A DNA stretch of 8,455 nucleotides from assembly GCA_038063175.1 (NCBI GenBank), contig JBBTVP010000001.1, positions 1 through 8,455 on the forward strand, in the 5' to 3' direction. This DNA is from JBBTVP01 sp038063175. GTDB lineage: Bacteria > Patescibacteriota > Minisyncoccia > UBA6257 > 1-14-0-10-40-38. The stretch's first letter is position 1, and the number at the start of each line of letters is the position of its first letter. Made by a program: the position numbers and the translations under genes. Under the pieces are notes generated by a model. The model was given only the letters and a program-made list of their open reading frames with translations. It was not told where the DNA came from and made no database searches. This document shows positions 1 through 5,355 of the stretch, piece after piece.

Positions 1-204
1 CAGGAGAAACGGAAAAATAGTTAACGTAATAAAAGCTAACGCATAAAATATGTCTGCAAAAATAAAATCAGCGATGGATCTAAAATGTGGGTAAGTAACA
101 TTTCCCCAAAGAATCAATAAAAATACCGAGAAAAAAGCTGCTGCTGCGAAAACGACATATATCAGTTTCTTCGGTTTTGGAGCTATATCAGGCGAATTAT
201 TCAT
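1..204 (-). CDS. small membrane protein, N-terminal part only (cut by window edge)
   Basis: An open frame of 68 codons starts at ATG (complement of 202-204) and runs without a stop through base 1, so only the N-terminus is visible. The product opens MNNSPDIAPKPKK, a polar and basic stretch, then has a hydrophobic segment at about residues 14-34 and a second at about 46-68. This pattern suggests a multi-pass inner-membrane protein with the N-terminus in the cytoplasm. The start lies 32 bases downstream of the PfkB-gene stop with no obvious terminator between, so the two may be co-transcribed. No Shine-Dalgarno site is evident. I do not recognise the family; too little is visible to name a function. 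Confidence 0.6.
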   Translation of the reverse strand, partial: MNNSPDIAPKPKKLIYVVFAAAAFFSVFLLILWGNVTYPHFRSIADFIFADIFYALAFITLTIFPFLL

Positions 205-236
205 TTTTGTCTAGCGCTCGCTCTAGAATAAGTAGA

Positions 237-1223
237 TCAGATAGGACGGATGAGATAGTTCGCTGGAGCTTTGGTGAGAAATTCTTCGATTTGCTCTCGA
301 GTAAGGAGCCCCTCCCGCGCTCCCACGTACTGCACGACCGACATCGAATTGATCGGCGCCCAGCGGAGGGCGTCGGTGACAGAAAACCCAAGGGCGAGCG
401 CTGCGGTAAAAGTTGCGGAAAACGCGTCGCCTGCGCCGGTCCGCTCGTAGGGCGGCTTCGGATCGGGGTAGATCGGCATGTGCCACATTTTTTCTGATTC
501 GTAGGCGTACGCGCCAGCCGGTCCATCGGTGACGACCACGATCTTCGGCCCCAGCGCGCGGATGCCGCTGAGGAGCACCAGTATATCTTGCCCGTCTGTT
601 TTCAAAATCCTCTGCGCTTCCTCTTTGTTGCAGAAAAAAACATCCGTTCGCTTGTAAATCCGCGCGAGCCGCTCGATGCCAAGCTTCATTTGGTACGTAC
701 CCGGCTGGAACGCAAGCTTTATTTTCGGATGCGCTTCGAGATATGTTGCAATCTCGTCGTGGAACGCATCGCCCGCTGCGCCGAGGGACGAAAGATAGAG
801 CCACTTCGGCTCTCCGATGTCCGGCAGAGAATATTCGTACGCCTCGTGCTTTACTAAAATCGTCCGGTCGCTGTCGAACCACAGCACGTAGTGGTAGTTC
901 GTCTTTTTGCCTTTGTGGGCTTTTATAAATTTTCTGCCTACCCCCTCGGCTTTGAGCGCCGCAAGACAATCCTTTCCCCACCGGTCAGTGCCGATATTTG
1001 AAACGAGCCCGGTTCGGAGTCCAAGCCGGGCGGCCGCAACCGAAGCGTTCGGACTGTTTCCCACCGCGGGAATCTCGTAGACTGCCTCGTAGGGAATTTT
1101 ATCCGCGAACCGCATGCAAATTTCCCTCGCCCCTTTGTCGATATCTACGTGGGCGAAGTTGCTATCGAGCTTTATGAACGCATCGGTGACGAGGTCGCCG
1201 ATCGCGATGAAGTCGTAATGCAT
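237..1223 (-). CDS. PfkB/ribokinase-family carbohydrate kinase
   Basis: A complete 328-residue protein of the PfkB (ribokinase) superfamily, normally about 300-330 residues, which transfers phosphate from ATP to a sugar or nucleoside hydroxyl in the cytoplasm. The N-terminal strand FIAIGDLVTD (5-14) and the Asn-rich turn AVGNSPNASVAAARLG (53-68) match the first PfkB signature. The second signature is ERTGAGDAF (260-268), with the anion-hole GAGD and catalytic base Asp266. The usual Asp that opens this motif (DTTGAGD) is Glu-Arg here. VVVTDGPAGAYA (229-240) is the usual ATP-site strand. The substrate cannot be assigned; ribokinase, adenosine kinase and 2-keto-3-deoxygluconate kinase share these motifs. 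The nearby pentose phosphate genes make a sugar or nucleoside role plausible (inference). The ATG at 1223 is preceded by an extended -10 promoter only eight bases away, so the mRNA is probably nearly leaderless. Confidence 0.9.
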   Translation of the reverse strand: MHYDFIAIGDLVTDAFIKLDSNFAHVDIDKGAREICMRFADKIPYEAVYEIPAVGNSPNASVAAARLGLRTGLVSNIGTDRWGKDCLAALKAEGVGRKFIKAHKGKKTNYHYVLWFDSDRTILVKHEAYEYSLPDIGEPKWLYLSSLGAAGDAFHDEIATYLEAHPKIKLAFQPGTYQMKLGIERLARIYKRTDVFFCNKEEAQRILKTDGQDILVLLSGIRALGPKIVVVTDGPAGAYAYESEKMWHMPIYPDPKPPYERTGAGDAFSATFTAALALGFSVTDALRWAPINSMSVVQYVGAREGLLTREQIEEFLTKAPANYLIRPI

Positions 1224-1231
1224 ATCGATTC

Positions 1232-1240
1232 AGTATAGCA
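1232..1240 (-). promoter_or_regulatory. extended -10 promoter of the PfkB-family gene
   Basis: The minus strand reads TGCTATACT, a TGn extension plus a -10 hexamer matching the sigma-70 consensus at five of six bases. Transcription would start about base 1225, leaving one to three leader bases before the ATG at 1223. The expected -35 position falls inside the GC-rich hairpin and has no consensus match, as is tolerated with an extended -10. Confidence 0.55.
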
Positions 1241-1272
1241 AACCCCCGCGTGCAACGCTGCGCGTGGGGGTT
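1241..1272 (-). terminator. GC-rich hairpin between M16 gene and PfkB gene
   Basis: Seven-base arms AACCCCC and GGGGGTT close a hairpin that can extend inward for about seven more positions around a four-base loop, giving roughly 14 positions. The inner part contains two wobble positions, which become A-C mismatches in minus-strand RNA. It starts 20 bases past the M16 stop and is followed on the minus strand by TTTGCTAT, a weak T-run, so termination of the peptidase message is possible but not certain. It also covers the -35 region of the next promoter, so an operator or attenuator role is an alternative. Confidence 0.45.
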
Positions 1273-1292
1273 CATTCGATCTTGGGAACACC

Positions 1293-2603
1293 TTAGTCCA
1301 TGAGCTCGACCACAAATGGTTTGTGATCGAGAAGGTAGCGTGCCCACCGAAGAACATGCTCCGTAGATACGGAGTCGGATTTTCTTTCCCACTCGTGGTG
1401 GGAGATTGGCCATCCGTATGCAACGATTTGATCAGGAAGGTCGAAGTCCCACGTGTACCTACTGGGGGCACACGCAGCACAAGGGCTCACGAACGCTCGC
1501 CTCCTCGCAAGTTGTGCTTGCTGTTGGTAACTCCACACTGCAGCTTCATCGAGCTCGTCGAGCACGGCCCGGAAAATCGATTCCACTCTCTCAAAATGGA
1601 GCCGATCCGTGGGACAGTAGAACTGGATGAGACAGCAATCGGGAAGGTACCACGCTTGCACCAACCTGTCCTCGTAGCCCAGCCCGTGCTTCTCGCGAAG
1701 CGCACGGAGGAGCAGAGAGTCGGTTCCGCTCGAAAGCGCAGCGGCGAGCATCTCGATCGCACACGCATCTTCAAACGAAACCTTCGGCACGAGCCAAAGG
1801 AATCGGATACTGTCGCGGTGAGTACCTGCGCACTCGATAACCTGTGATCCCTCCTTTCCTATCGGAAGAAGCGATGCATCGGGCAGGGCAGCTTTTTCTT
1901 GAACGCGCCACGAACCGAAGTGCTTATCCAACACGCTGTACACATCCGGTCGATCGGCAAACGCACCGCCACAGATGAGCTCCACATTACCCGCGTGGTA
2001 GAAACGGTGGTGAAAGGCACGAAGATCTTCTGCGGTGATGGAACGAATAGAATCTTCCGTTCCTAGCACATTGGTTCGCAGGGGGTGCGCCCCGAAGAGC
2101 GCTTCGAGGTATTGCCAGGTAGCTACCGTGTGACCGGTGCTTTTCTGCAACGCTAACTCCTCGAGGATTACTCCCTGTTCCATTGCCACATCTTCGCTGC
2201 GAATGAGCGGCTCTGCCACGATCTGGTAGAGCGCCTCTGCGGCAGTAGCAAGATGTTCAATCGGCAGCAATGTCGCACAGTATGTATACATACTTCTTGC
2301 GCTCGCTATGTCCGCTGTTCCACCTCTCACCTTCACTGGCCGGAAAAGCGCCTCCCGAGACGGGAATCGCTCCGTCCCTCGAGAGAGAACATGCTCAAAG
2401 TAGTGGCTGACACCACTCTTGTCCGGTGGATCTTGGATTCCTCCCACACGGGGGAGAATCGCAGCCAAGATCCCCTCGTCACTAATACGAATCTTCGGTG
2501 TCTGGATCCACACCCGTATCCCGTTCGAAAGCGTCACGAAAGTGAAGTGAGCCGTATCGAACAGCCGATGAGTCGAGGACAAAACGCTTTTTCTTACGGT
2601 CAT
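1293..2603 (-). CDS. M16-family zinc metallopeptidase
   Basis: A complete 436-residue protein of the M16 (pitrilysin/processing peptidase) family, the usual length for the two-domain, about 45-kDa bacterial form. The inverted zinc motif HxxEH is HYFEH at residues 67-71, with His67 and His71 as ligands and Glu70 as general base. The third zinc ligand is Glu148 in VILEEL, 77 residues after His71, as expected. GGTADIASARSMYTY (94-108) is the conserved strand next to the active site. The C-terminal half keeps the Arg-Tyr pair in LREKHGLGY (Arg303, Tyr310). All catalytic residues are intact, so it should be active, probably as a dimer that degrades or processes short peptides. No signal peptide is visible, so a cytoplasmic site is likely. 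The ATG at 2603 has the site AAGGAAGGG three bases upstream. A paired inactive M16 partner, seen in some bacteria, is absent here. Confidence 0.94.
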   Translation of the reverse strand: MTVRKSVLSSTHRLFDTAHFTFVTLSNGIRVWIQTPKIRISDEGILAAILPRVGGIQDPPDKSGVSHYFEHVLSRGTERFPSREALFRPVKVRGGTADIASARSMYTYCATLLPIEHLATAAEALYQIVAEPLIRSEDVAMEQGVILEELALQKSTGHTVATWQYLEALFGAHPLRTNVLGTEDSIRSITAEDLRAFHHRFYHAGNVELICGGAFADRPDVYSVLDKHFGSWRVQEKAALPDASLLPIGKEGSQVIECAGTHRDSIRFLWLVPKVSFEDACAIEMLAAALSSGTDSLLLRALREKHGLGYEDRLVQAWYLPDCCLIQFYCPTDRLHFERVESIFRAVLDELDEAAVWSYQQQAQLARRRAFVSPCAACAPSRYTWDFDLPDQIVAYGWPISHHEWERKSDSVSTEHVLRWARYLLDHKPFVVELMD

Positions 2604-2606
2604 TGA

Positions 2607-2615
2607 CCCTTCCTT
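2607..2615 (-). promoter_or_regulatory. Shine-Dalgarno site of the M16 peptidase gene
   Basis: The minus strand reads AAGGAAGGG, followed by TCA and the ATG at 2603. It supports this start; most other genes in the window lack such a site. Confidence 0.7.
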
Positions 2616-2657
2616 GTTTTGGAAAGAACGTGAGACACCACAAAAACACCCAACGAG

Positions 2658-2686
2658 ACGATACTATCGTACACTGATTTTGTAAA
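2658..2686 (-). promoter_or_regulatory. candidate promoter of the M16 peptidase gene
   Basis: On the minus strand TTTACA (2681-2686) resembles a -35 box and lies 17 bases from TATCGT (2658-2663), which matches the -10 consensus at four of six positions. The predicted start is near 2651, giving a leader of about 48 bases ending in the Shine-Dalgarno site. The -10 overlaps the perfect inverted repeat ACGATA-c-TATCGT (2658-2670), which could be a repressor site. The promoter call is moderate because the -10 is imperfect. Confidence 0.4.
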
Positions 2687-2694
2687 GTAGAAAC

Positions 2695-2731
2695 AACAAC
2701 ATCACCGCGTGTGCCATGCGGTGATGTTGTT
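2695..2731 (-). terminator. intrinsic terminator after the 36-residue ORF
   Basis: Two 14-base arms, AACAACATCACCGC (2695-2708) and GCGGTGATGTTGTT (2718-2731), are perfect inverted repeats around a nine-base loop that can itself pair for three more positions. On the minus strand the hairpin is followed by TCTACTTT, a moderate T-rich tail, and the A/T base of the stem adds to it. On the plus strand no T-run follows, so it acts leftward. It lies 20 bases past the stop of the small ORF and abuts the M16 promoter, so it insulates the two units. Confidence 0.7.
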
Positions 2732-2750
2732 CGATGATATTGCGAAAATC

Positions 2751-2861
2751 TTAAAGAAGCGGAATGGATCCGACTGAATCACCGCCGGCTCCTCCGCCTA
2801 CAAGCGCAACCGCAACGAAGACGAAAACAAGCGTGAGTTTTATAAAAAATAACTGCTTCAT
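2751..2861 (-). CDS. 36-residue hydrophobic small protein
   Basis: A short ORF from ATG (complement of 2859-2861) to TAA (2751-2753) encodes 36 residues. The N-terminus MKQLFFIK is basic and hydrophobic, residues about 9-22 (LTLVFVFVAVALVG) form one membrane-spanning or signal-like segment, and the tail GGGAGGDSVGSIPLL is a glycine-rich linker and short polar end. It sits alone between a good extended -10 promoter and a strong terminator, which argues that it is a real transcription unit and not chance. The family is not recognised. It could be a single-pass membrane peptide, a secreted peptide precursor or a small toxin-like peptide; none of these can be chosen from sequence. An alternative is that the roughly 200-base transcript is mainly a small RNA. 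A Shine-Dalgarno-like GAAAGG is 30 bases upstream, too far for this ATG. Confidence 0.55.
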   Translation of the reverse strand: MKQLFFIKLTLVFVFVAVALVGGGAGGDSVGSIPLL

Positions 2862-2907
2862 ATACGTCTATCTACTTCATGATCTATTCGACCTTTCTTT
2901 TGCATTT

Positions 2908-2916
2908 ATTATAGCA
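2908..2916 (-). promoter_or_regulatory. extended -10 promoter of the 36-residue ORF
   Basis: The minus strand reads TGCTATAAT, a perfect consensus -10 hexamer with a TGn extension. The position 17 bases upstream has only TTATGG as a weak -35. Transcription should start near 2901, giving a 40-base leader that holds GAAAGG (2892-2897) and a two-codon ORF (2872-2880). With the terminator at 2695-2731 the RNA would be about 210 bases. This unit fills the 357-base gap between the M16 gene and the C-terminal transketolase gene. Confidence 0.6.
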
Positions 2917-2960
2917 CAATCGAGATAATACCATAACATCGTGCCATTCAATCATGTTCG

Positions 2961-3956
2961 CTATTTCCTTCGCAATACCTTCTTCACCGCTGCCTTCACA
3001 TCTTTCACATCCATGCCGTACTTTGTAAGGAGCGCTTTTGGAGGACCTGATTCGCCGAAGGTATCCTGAAGGCCCACGAATTCGATCGGGGTGGGCGCTT
3101 TTTTTGCGAGGAGTTCCGCAACCGCGCCACCGAGCCCTCCTATCACCTGGTGCTCCTCAATGGTAACCACTGCGCCACATTTTTTTGCCGCATCCACAAT
3201 TGTTTTTTCATCAATCGGCTTTATGGAGGGGCTGTCGATCACTATCGTATGCACGCCTTCATCTTCTAGATCGCGCGCCGCAACGAGCGCCTGGTACACC
3301 AATGGGCCGCACGCCACGATCGCGACATCGGGTTTCTTCGACTGCCACAGGACTAACGCCTTTCCCGGAGTAAACGGTGTTTCGGGCGTGGTGATGACCG
3401 GAGTTTTCTCACGCGCGAAGCGCATATAGACGGGTCCCCAGAGTGTCGCAGCAGCAAGCGTGGCCTTCCGCGCCTCATGGTGGTCGCATGGCACGAGCAC
3501 TTTCATATTCGCCATGACGCGCATGGTCGCAATGTCTTCTACCGCCTGGTGAGTGGCACCATCCGGTCCCACGGAAATTCCGGCGTGAGCACCCGCAATC
3601 TTTACATTTGAATTATTGTACGCAATCGTTGTTCTAATCTGCTCCCAGTTCCTGCCCGGAGAAAACGCTGCGTAGGAAGAAATGAATGGAATTTTCCCCG
3701 AAACTCCAAGACCTGCGGCAACGGTCGCAAGGTTCTGCTCCGCAACCCCGATTTCAATAAAGCGATCGGGGAATTTTTTTGCGAACCCTTCAGAACGGGT
3801 AGATTCAGTGAGATCAGCGCAGAGCACCACAATATTCTTGTCTGCTTCGCCTGCGATCACTAAGCCATCGCCGTACCCGTCTCGGATCGGTTTCTCGTCT
3901 GGTTTATCCGAAAAAATATTCGGATTTAATTTCGCGTCGGGGTTTAACATATACAT
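2961..3956 (-). CDS. tkt: transketolase, C-terminal subunit (pyrimidine and C-terminal domains)
   Basis: A 331-residue protein covering the second half of transketolase, the pyrimidine-binding domain and the C-terminal domain, as in split transketolases of archaea and some bacteria. The catalytic Glu that protonates the thiamine pyrimidine is Glu73 in IEIGVAEQNL (68-77). AGISVGPDGATHQ (125-137) is the conserved loop preceding the substrate site, YMRFARE (177-183) is the phosphate-binding strand, and VTIEEHQVIGGLGGAVAE (264-281) is the C-terminal domain signature. With the N-terminal subunit it moves two-carbon ketol units between sugar phosphates. Its partner gene is 1.4 kb upstream, separated by two membrane-protein genes. 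A second ATG six bases in (residue 3, MLNP) is an equally possible start; neither has a Shine-Dalgarno site. Sequence-related DXS and pyruvate dehydrogenase beta subunits are less likely given the paired N-half. Confidence 0.94.
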   Translation of the reverse strand: MYMLNPDAKLNPNIFSDKPDEKPIRDGYGDGLVIAGEADKNIVVLCADLTESTRSEGFAKKFPDRFIEIGVAEQNLATVAAGLGVSGKIPFISSYAAFSPGRNWEQIRTTIAYNNSNVKIAGAHAGISVGPDGATHQAVEDIATMRVMANMKVLVPCDHHEARKATLAAATLWGPVYMRFAREKTPVITTPETPFTPGKALVLWQSKKPDVAIVACGPLVYQALVAARDLEDEGVHTIVIDSPSIKPIDEKTIVDAAKKCGAVVTIEEHQVIGGLGGAVAELLAKKAPTPIEFVGLQDTFGESGPPKALLTKYGMDVKDVKAAVKKVLRRK

Positions 3957-3958
3957 TC

Positions 3959-4052
3959 AGCCACTAGGGTCTAGCCAATAGCCACTCGTAGATTTCAATA
4001 AATAGAAATTCGCTCCGATAATCCTAGTGGCTAATAACCAGTGGCTAGTGGC
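3959..4052. repeat. AGTGGCTA repeat cluster with inverted arms
   Basis: This 104-base gap between the Cys-rich small gene and the C-terminal transketolase gene contains the ten-base inverted arms AGCCACTAGG (3959-3968) and CCTAGTGGCT (4023-4032). Further copies of AGTGGCT or its complement lie at 3980-3986 and 4040-4046, with a degenerate copy at 4047-4052. Between the arms a smaller hairpin ATTTC/GAAAT (3992-4009) sits in an A/T-rich loop. It looks like a decayed palindromic intergenic repeat or products of replication slippage. It replaces any recognisable ribosome binding site upstream of the transketolase start. Confidence 0.5.
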
Positions 4053-4060
4053 GGTGCCCA

Positions 4061-4297
4061 CTATTTACACGTTCCGCACTCGCACTCCATGCCGCGACCT
4101 TTGAGTTTCATAGGAATTGCGAGTACGGCGAGGATCAGCGCATTCGCGTACCAGCGACTCGTGTCCATACCTAAGACCATTCCTTTCGAAACTGAAACCC
4201 ACGCAAGGACAAGCGCGACCGCTCCTGCGACCCAAAGGATCGCACCGAAGAGCCGCCAGCAGCTGCAGCTCCACCCGTGTTCGTGAGATGTTTTCAT
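4061..4297 (-). CDS. small membrane protein with C-terminal CxCxxC motif
   Basis: A 78-residue protein, unrecognised family. The N-terminus MKTSHEHGWSCSCW carries two His and a Cys-x-Cys pair (Cys11, Cys13), residues about 16-37 form one membrane helix, about 50-65 a second, and the tail MECECGTCK holds Cys72, Cys74 and Cys77. With two helices, both termini should lie on the same side of the membrane, so the two cysteine clusters could meet and bind a metal or form disulfides (inference). The start is ATG 4297; the frame stays open upstream to 4501, but that part overlaps the well-supported DUF5671-type gene and is a shadow. It lies 34 bases after that gene's stop and is probably co-transcribed with it. 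No Shine-Dalgarno site is evident. Confidence 0.65.
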   Translation of the reverse strand: MKTSHEHGWSCSCWRLFGAILWVAGAVALVLAWVSVSKGMVLGMDTSRWYANALILAVLAIPMKLKGRGMECECGTCK

Positions 4298-4331
4298 TAT
4301 ATCGTTGTAATTAACACTACGCGACCTTTCG

Positions 4332-5258
4332 TTACTGAATGGGCGCAAAAAGATCTTTCCCGTGTAGTTCAGGATCAATGGTGCGCTCGAAGCAATATGC
4401 CCCTTCTGGGTGGCTCCATTTTTCAAGTTCCCTTTCAGGTTCAAATGGCTTCGGAGTTCTTGATATCCCATCTTCTCGTGAGGCAAGATTGAAGTTTGCA
4501 CAGAGTTTAAAGATAAGCGCGCCTTTCACTTCGTAGGTGTAGGGTTCACCCGTTTGCGGGTCTCGCGGCGGCACAAATCCCAAAATGCTGTCGCGAAGCT
4601 CGTCTAAATTCTGCGGGAGACGATTCTTTTCTCGCCAATAGTTCACGACCGAGCTTTCGATATTTGCTAAATCTTGCGTCTTTTGGCTGTCGAACCGCAC
4701 GAGTCGCTGGGTGAACGGGGAACCGGTAACGAAGAATCCGCCAATAACCGCGATCGCGACCGCGCCGATCGCACCCCACGCGAAGAGTTTCCCTTGAGAC
4801 ATCGATTTTCTATCAGCGTTCAGATCAAGGAAGTAATACCGGAAAATGGCCGCTCCTATTGCGAGCACCGTCACCACCTTGAGAAGAAACGGAATGGTAA
4901 GATCACCATTCAAAAAATTCAGCACGAGTGCCACGAGGTCACCGATGATGAGGAGTCCGGCGAGAAAGAGCGTGAGGTAGATAAGCCACTTGCGGATTTT
5001 AATTTCTCCGCGGTCTGGATTTTTCTCGATGTCCTTACGAAGAAAGCGGGTAACCCAAAGGTACACCGGAAAAATAATGATGAGGGACGCGATTGCCCAC
5101 CGCATCGCGGAGGCGGGATCATAGTAGTAATTCAGCGGATCGGGAAACGCAGCGTTTACATGTTCAAACACAAGACGTACAAAATTGAATGAGCTCCAAT
5201 AAAGCGTGGCGACTGCGAGAAGATACATGAAGACATCGCGTGGGGTGCTTTTGTGCAT
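4332..5258 (-). CDS. DUF5671-type multi-pass membrane protein with pseudopilin-like tail
   Basis: A complete 308-residue protein. The N-terminal part, STPRDVFMYLLAVATLYWSS (4-23) followed by a stretch with LNYYYD and the helix RWAIASLIIIFPVYLWVTRF, resembles the DUF5671 membrane domain known mostly from Candidate Phyla Radiation genomes; its function is unknown. Predicted helices are at about 9-31, 52-73, 90-115, 122-143 and 157-178. The soluble region 186-295 starts QRLVRFDSQKTQDLANIESS, then has NRLPQNLDELRDS and DPQTGEPYTYEV, which is the pattern of the globular domain of type II pseudopilins (GspG-like: residue-pairing helix, then the P-x-x-L-x-EL and DPxTGxPYxY loops). Because the helix before it follows other helices, this is a fusion-like arrangement and not a pilin with a cleavable leader. 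It lies between the two transketolase halves. Confidence 0.8.
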   Translation of the reverse strand: MHKSTPRDVFMYLLAVATLYWSSFNFVRLVFEHVNAAFPDPLNYYYDPASAMRWAIASLIIIFPVYLWVTRFLRKDIEKNPDRGEIKIRKWLIYLTLFLAGLLIIGDLVALVLNFLNGDLTIPFLLKVVTVLAIGAAIFRYYFLDLNADRKSMSQGKLFAWGAIGAVAIAVIGGFFVTGSPFTQRLVRFDSQKTQDLANIESSVVNYWREKNRLPQNLDELRDSILGFVPPRDPQTGEPYTYEVKGALIFKLCANFNLASREDGISRTPKPFEPERELEKWSHPEGAYCFERTIDPELHGKDLFAPIQ

Positions 5259-5264
5259 AGGGGT

Positions 5265-5281
5265 AATGGTTAAATGGTTAA
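5265..5281. repeat. tandem AATGGTTA repeat
   Basis: Two copies of AATGGTTA in tandem followed by AA lie directly upstream of the DUF5671-type gene start at 5258. They look like a slippage product in the leader of that gene; no Shine-Dalgarno site is present there. Confidence 0.5.
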
Positions 5282-5282
5282 T

Positions 5283-5351
5283 GTGACATGCGACAAGGAA
5301 CGGATGATTCTTCTTGAACTGCCATTTTACTTGTCACTTTTAACATGTCGC
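5283..5351 (-). repeat. two-part inverted repeat downstream of the N-terminal transketolase gene
   Basis: GTGACAT (5283-5289) and GCGACAAG (5290-5297) on the plus strand are mirrored by CTTGTCAC (5330-5337) and CATGTCGC (5344-5351). Read together they make a bulged hairpin: an inner eight-base stem with one wobble, a six-base bulge, and an outer stem with one mismatch. It begins four bases past the transketolase stop. No T-run follows, so it may protect or process the message and not end it. The same GCGACA/GTGACA word in both arms suggests a duplicated motif. Confidence 0.4.
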
Positions 5352-5355
5352 TTAA

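Noticed and set aside
223..981. 252-residue minus-strand ORF inside the PfkB gene
   Set aside because: It is an out-of-frame shadow rich in Arg, typical of a shifted frame in GC-rich coding DNA; the PfkB frame has the family motifs.
1323..1847. 174-residue plus-strand ORF
   Set aside because: It lies antisense within the M16 peptidase gene, whose catalytic motifs are all intact, and its translation shows no family features.
2862..2907. 15-codon ORF starting ATGCAAAAG upstream of the small peptide
   Set aside because: Its ATG lies only two bases after the -10 hexamer, so it would be upstream of the transcription start.
4298..4501. N-terminal extension of the Cys-rich small protein (68 extra residues)
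   Set aside because: It overlaps the 3' end of the well-supported DUF5671-type gene in another frame and has low-complexity, uncharacteristic sequence. The ATG at 4297 directly precedes the compact two-helix protein.
4674..5192. 172-residue plus-strand ORF
   Set aside because: It is antisense to the DUF5671-type gene; its charged, repetitive residues are what the complement of hydrophobic helices gives.
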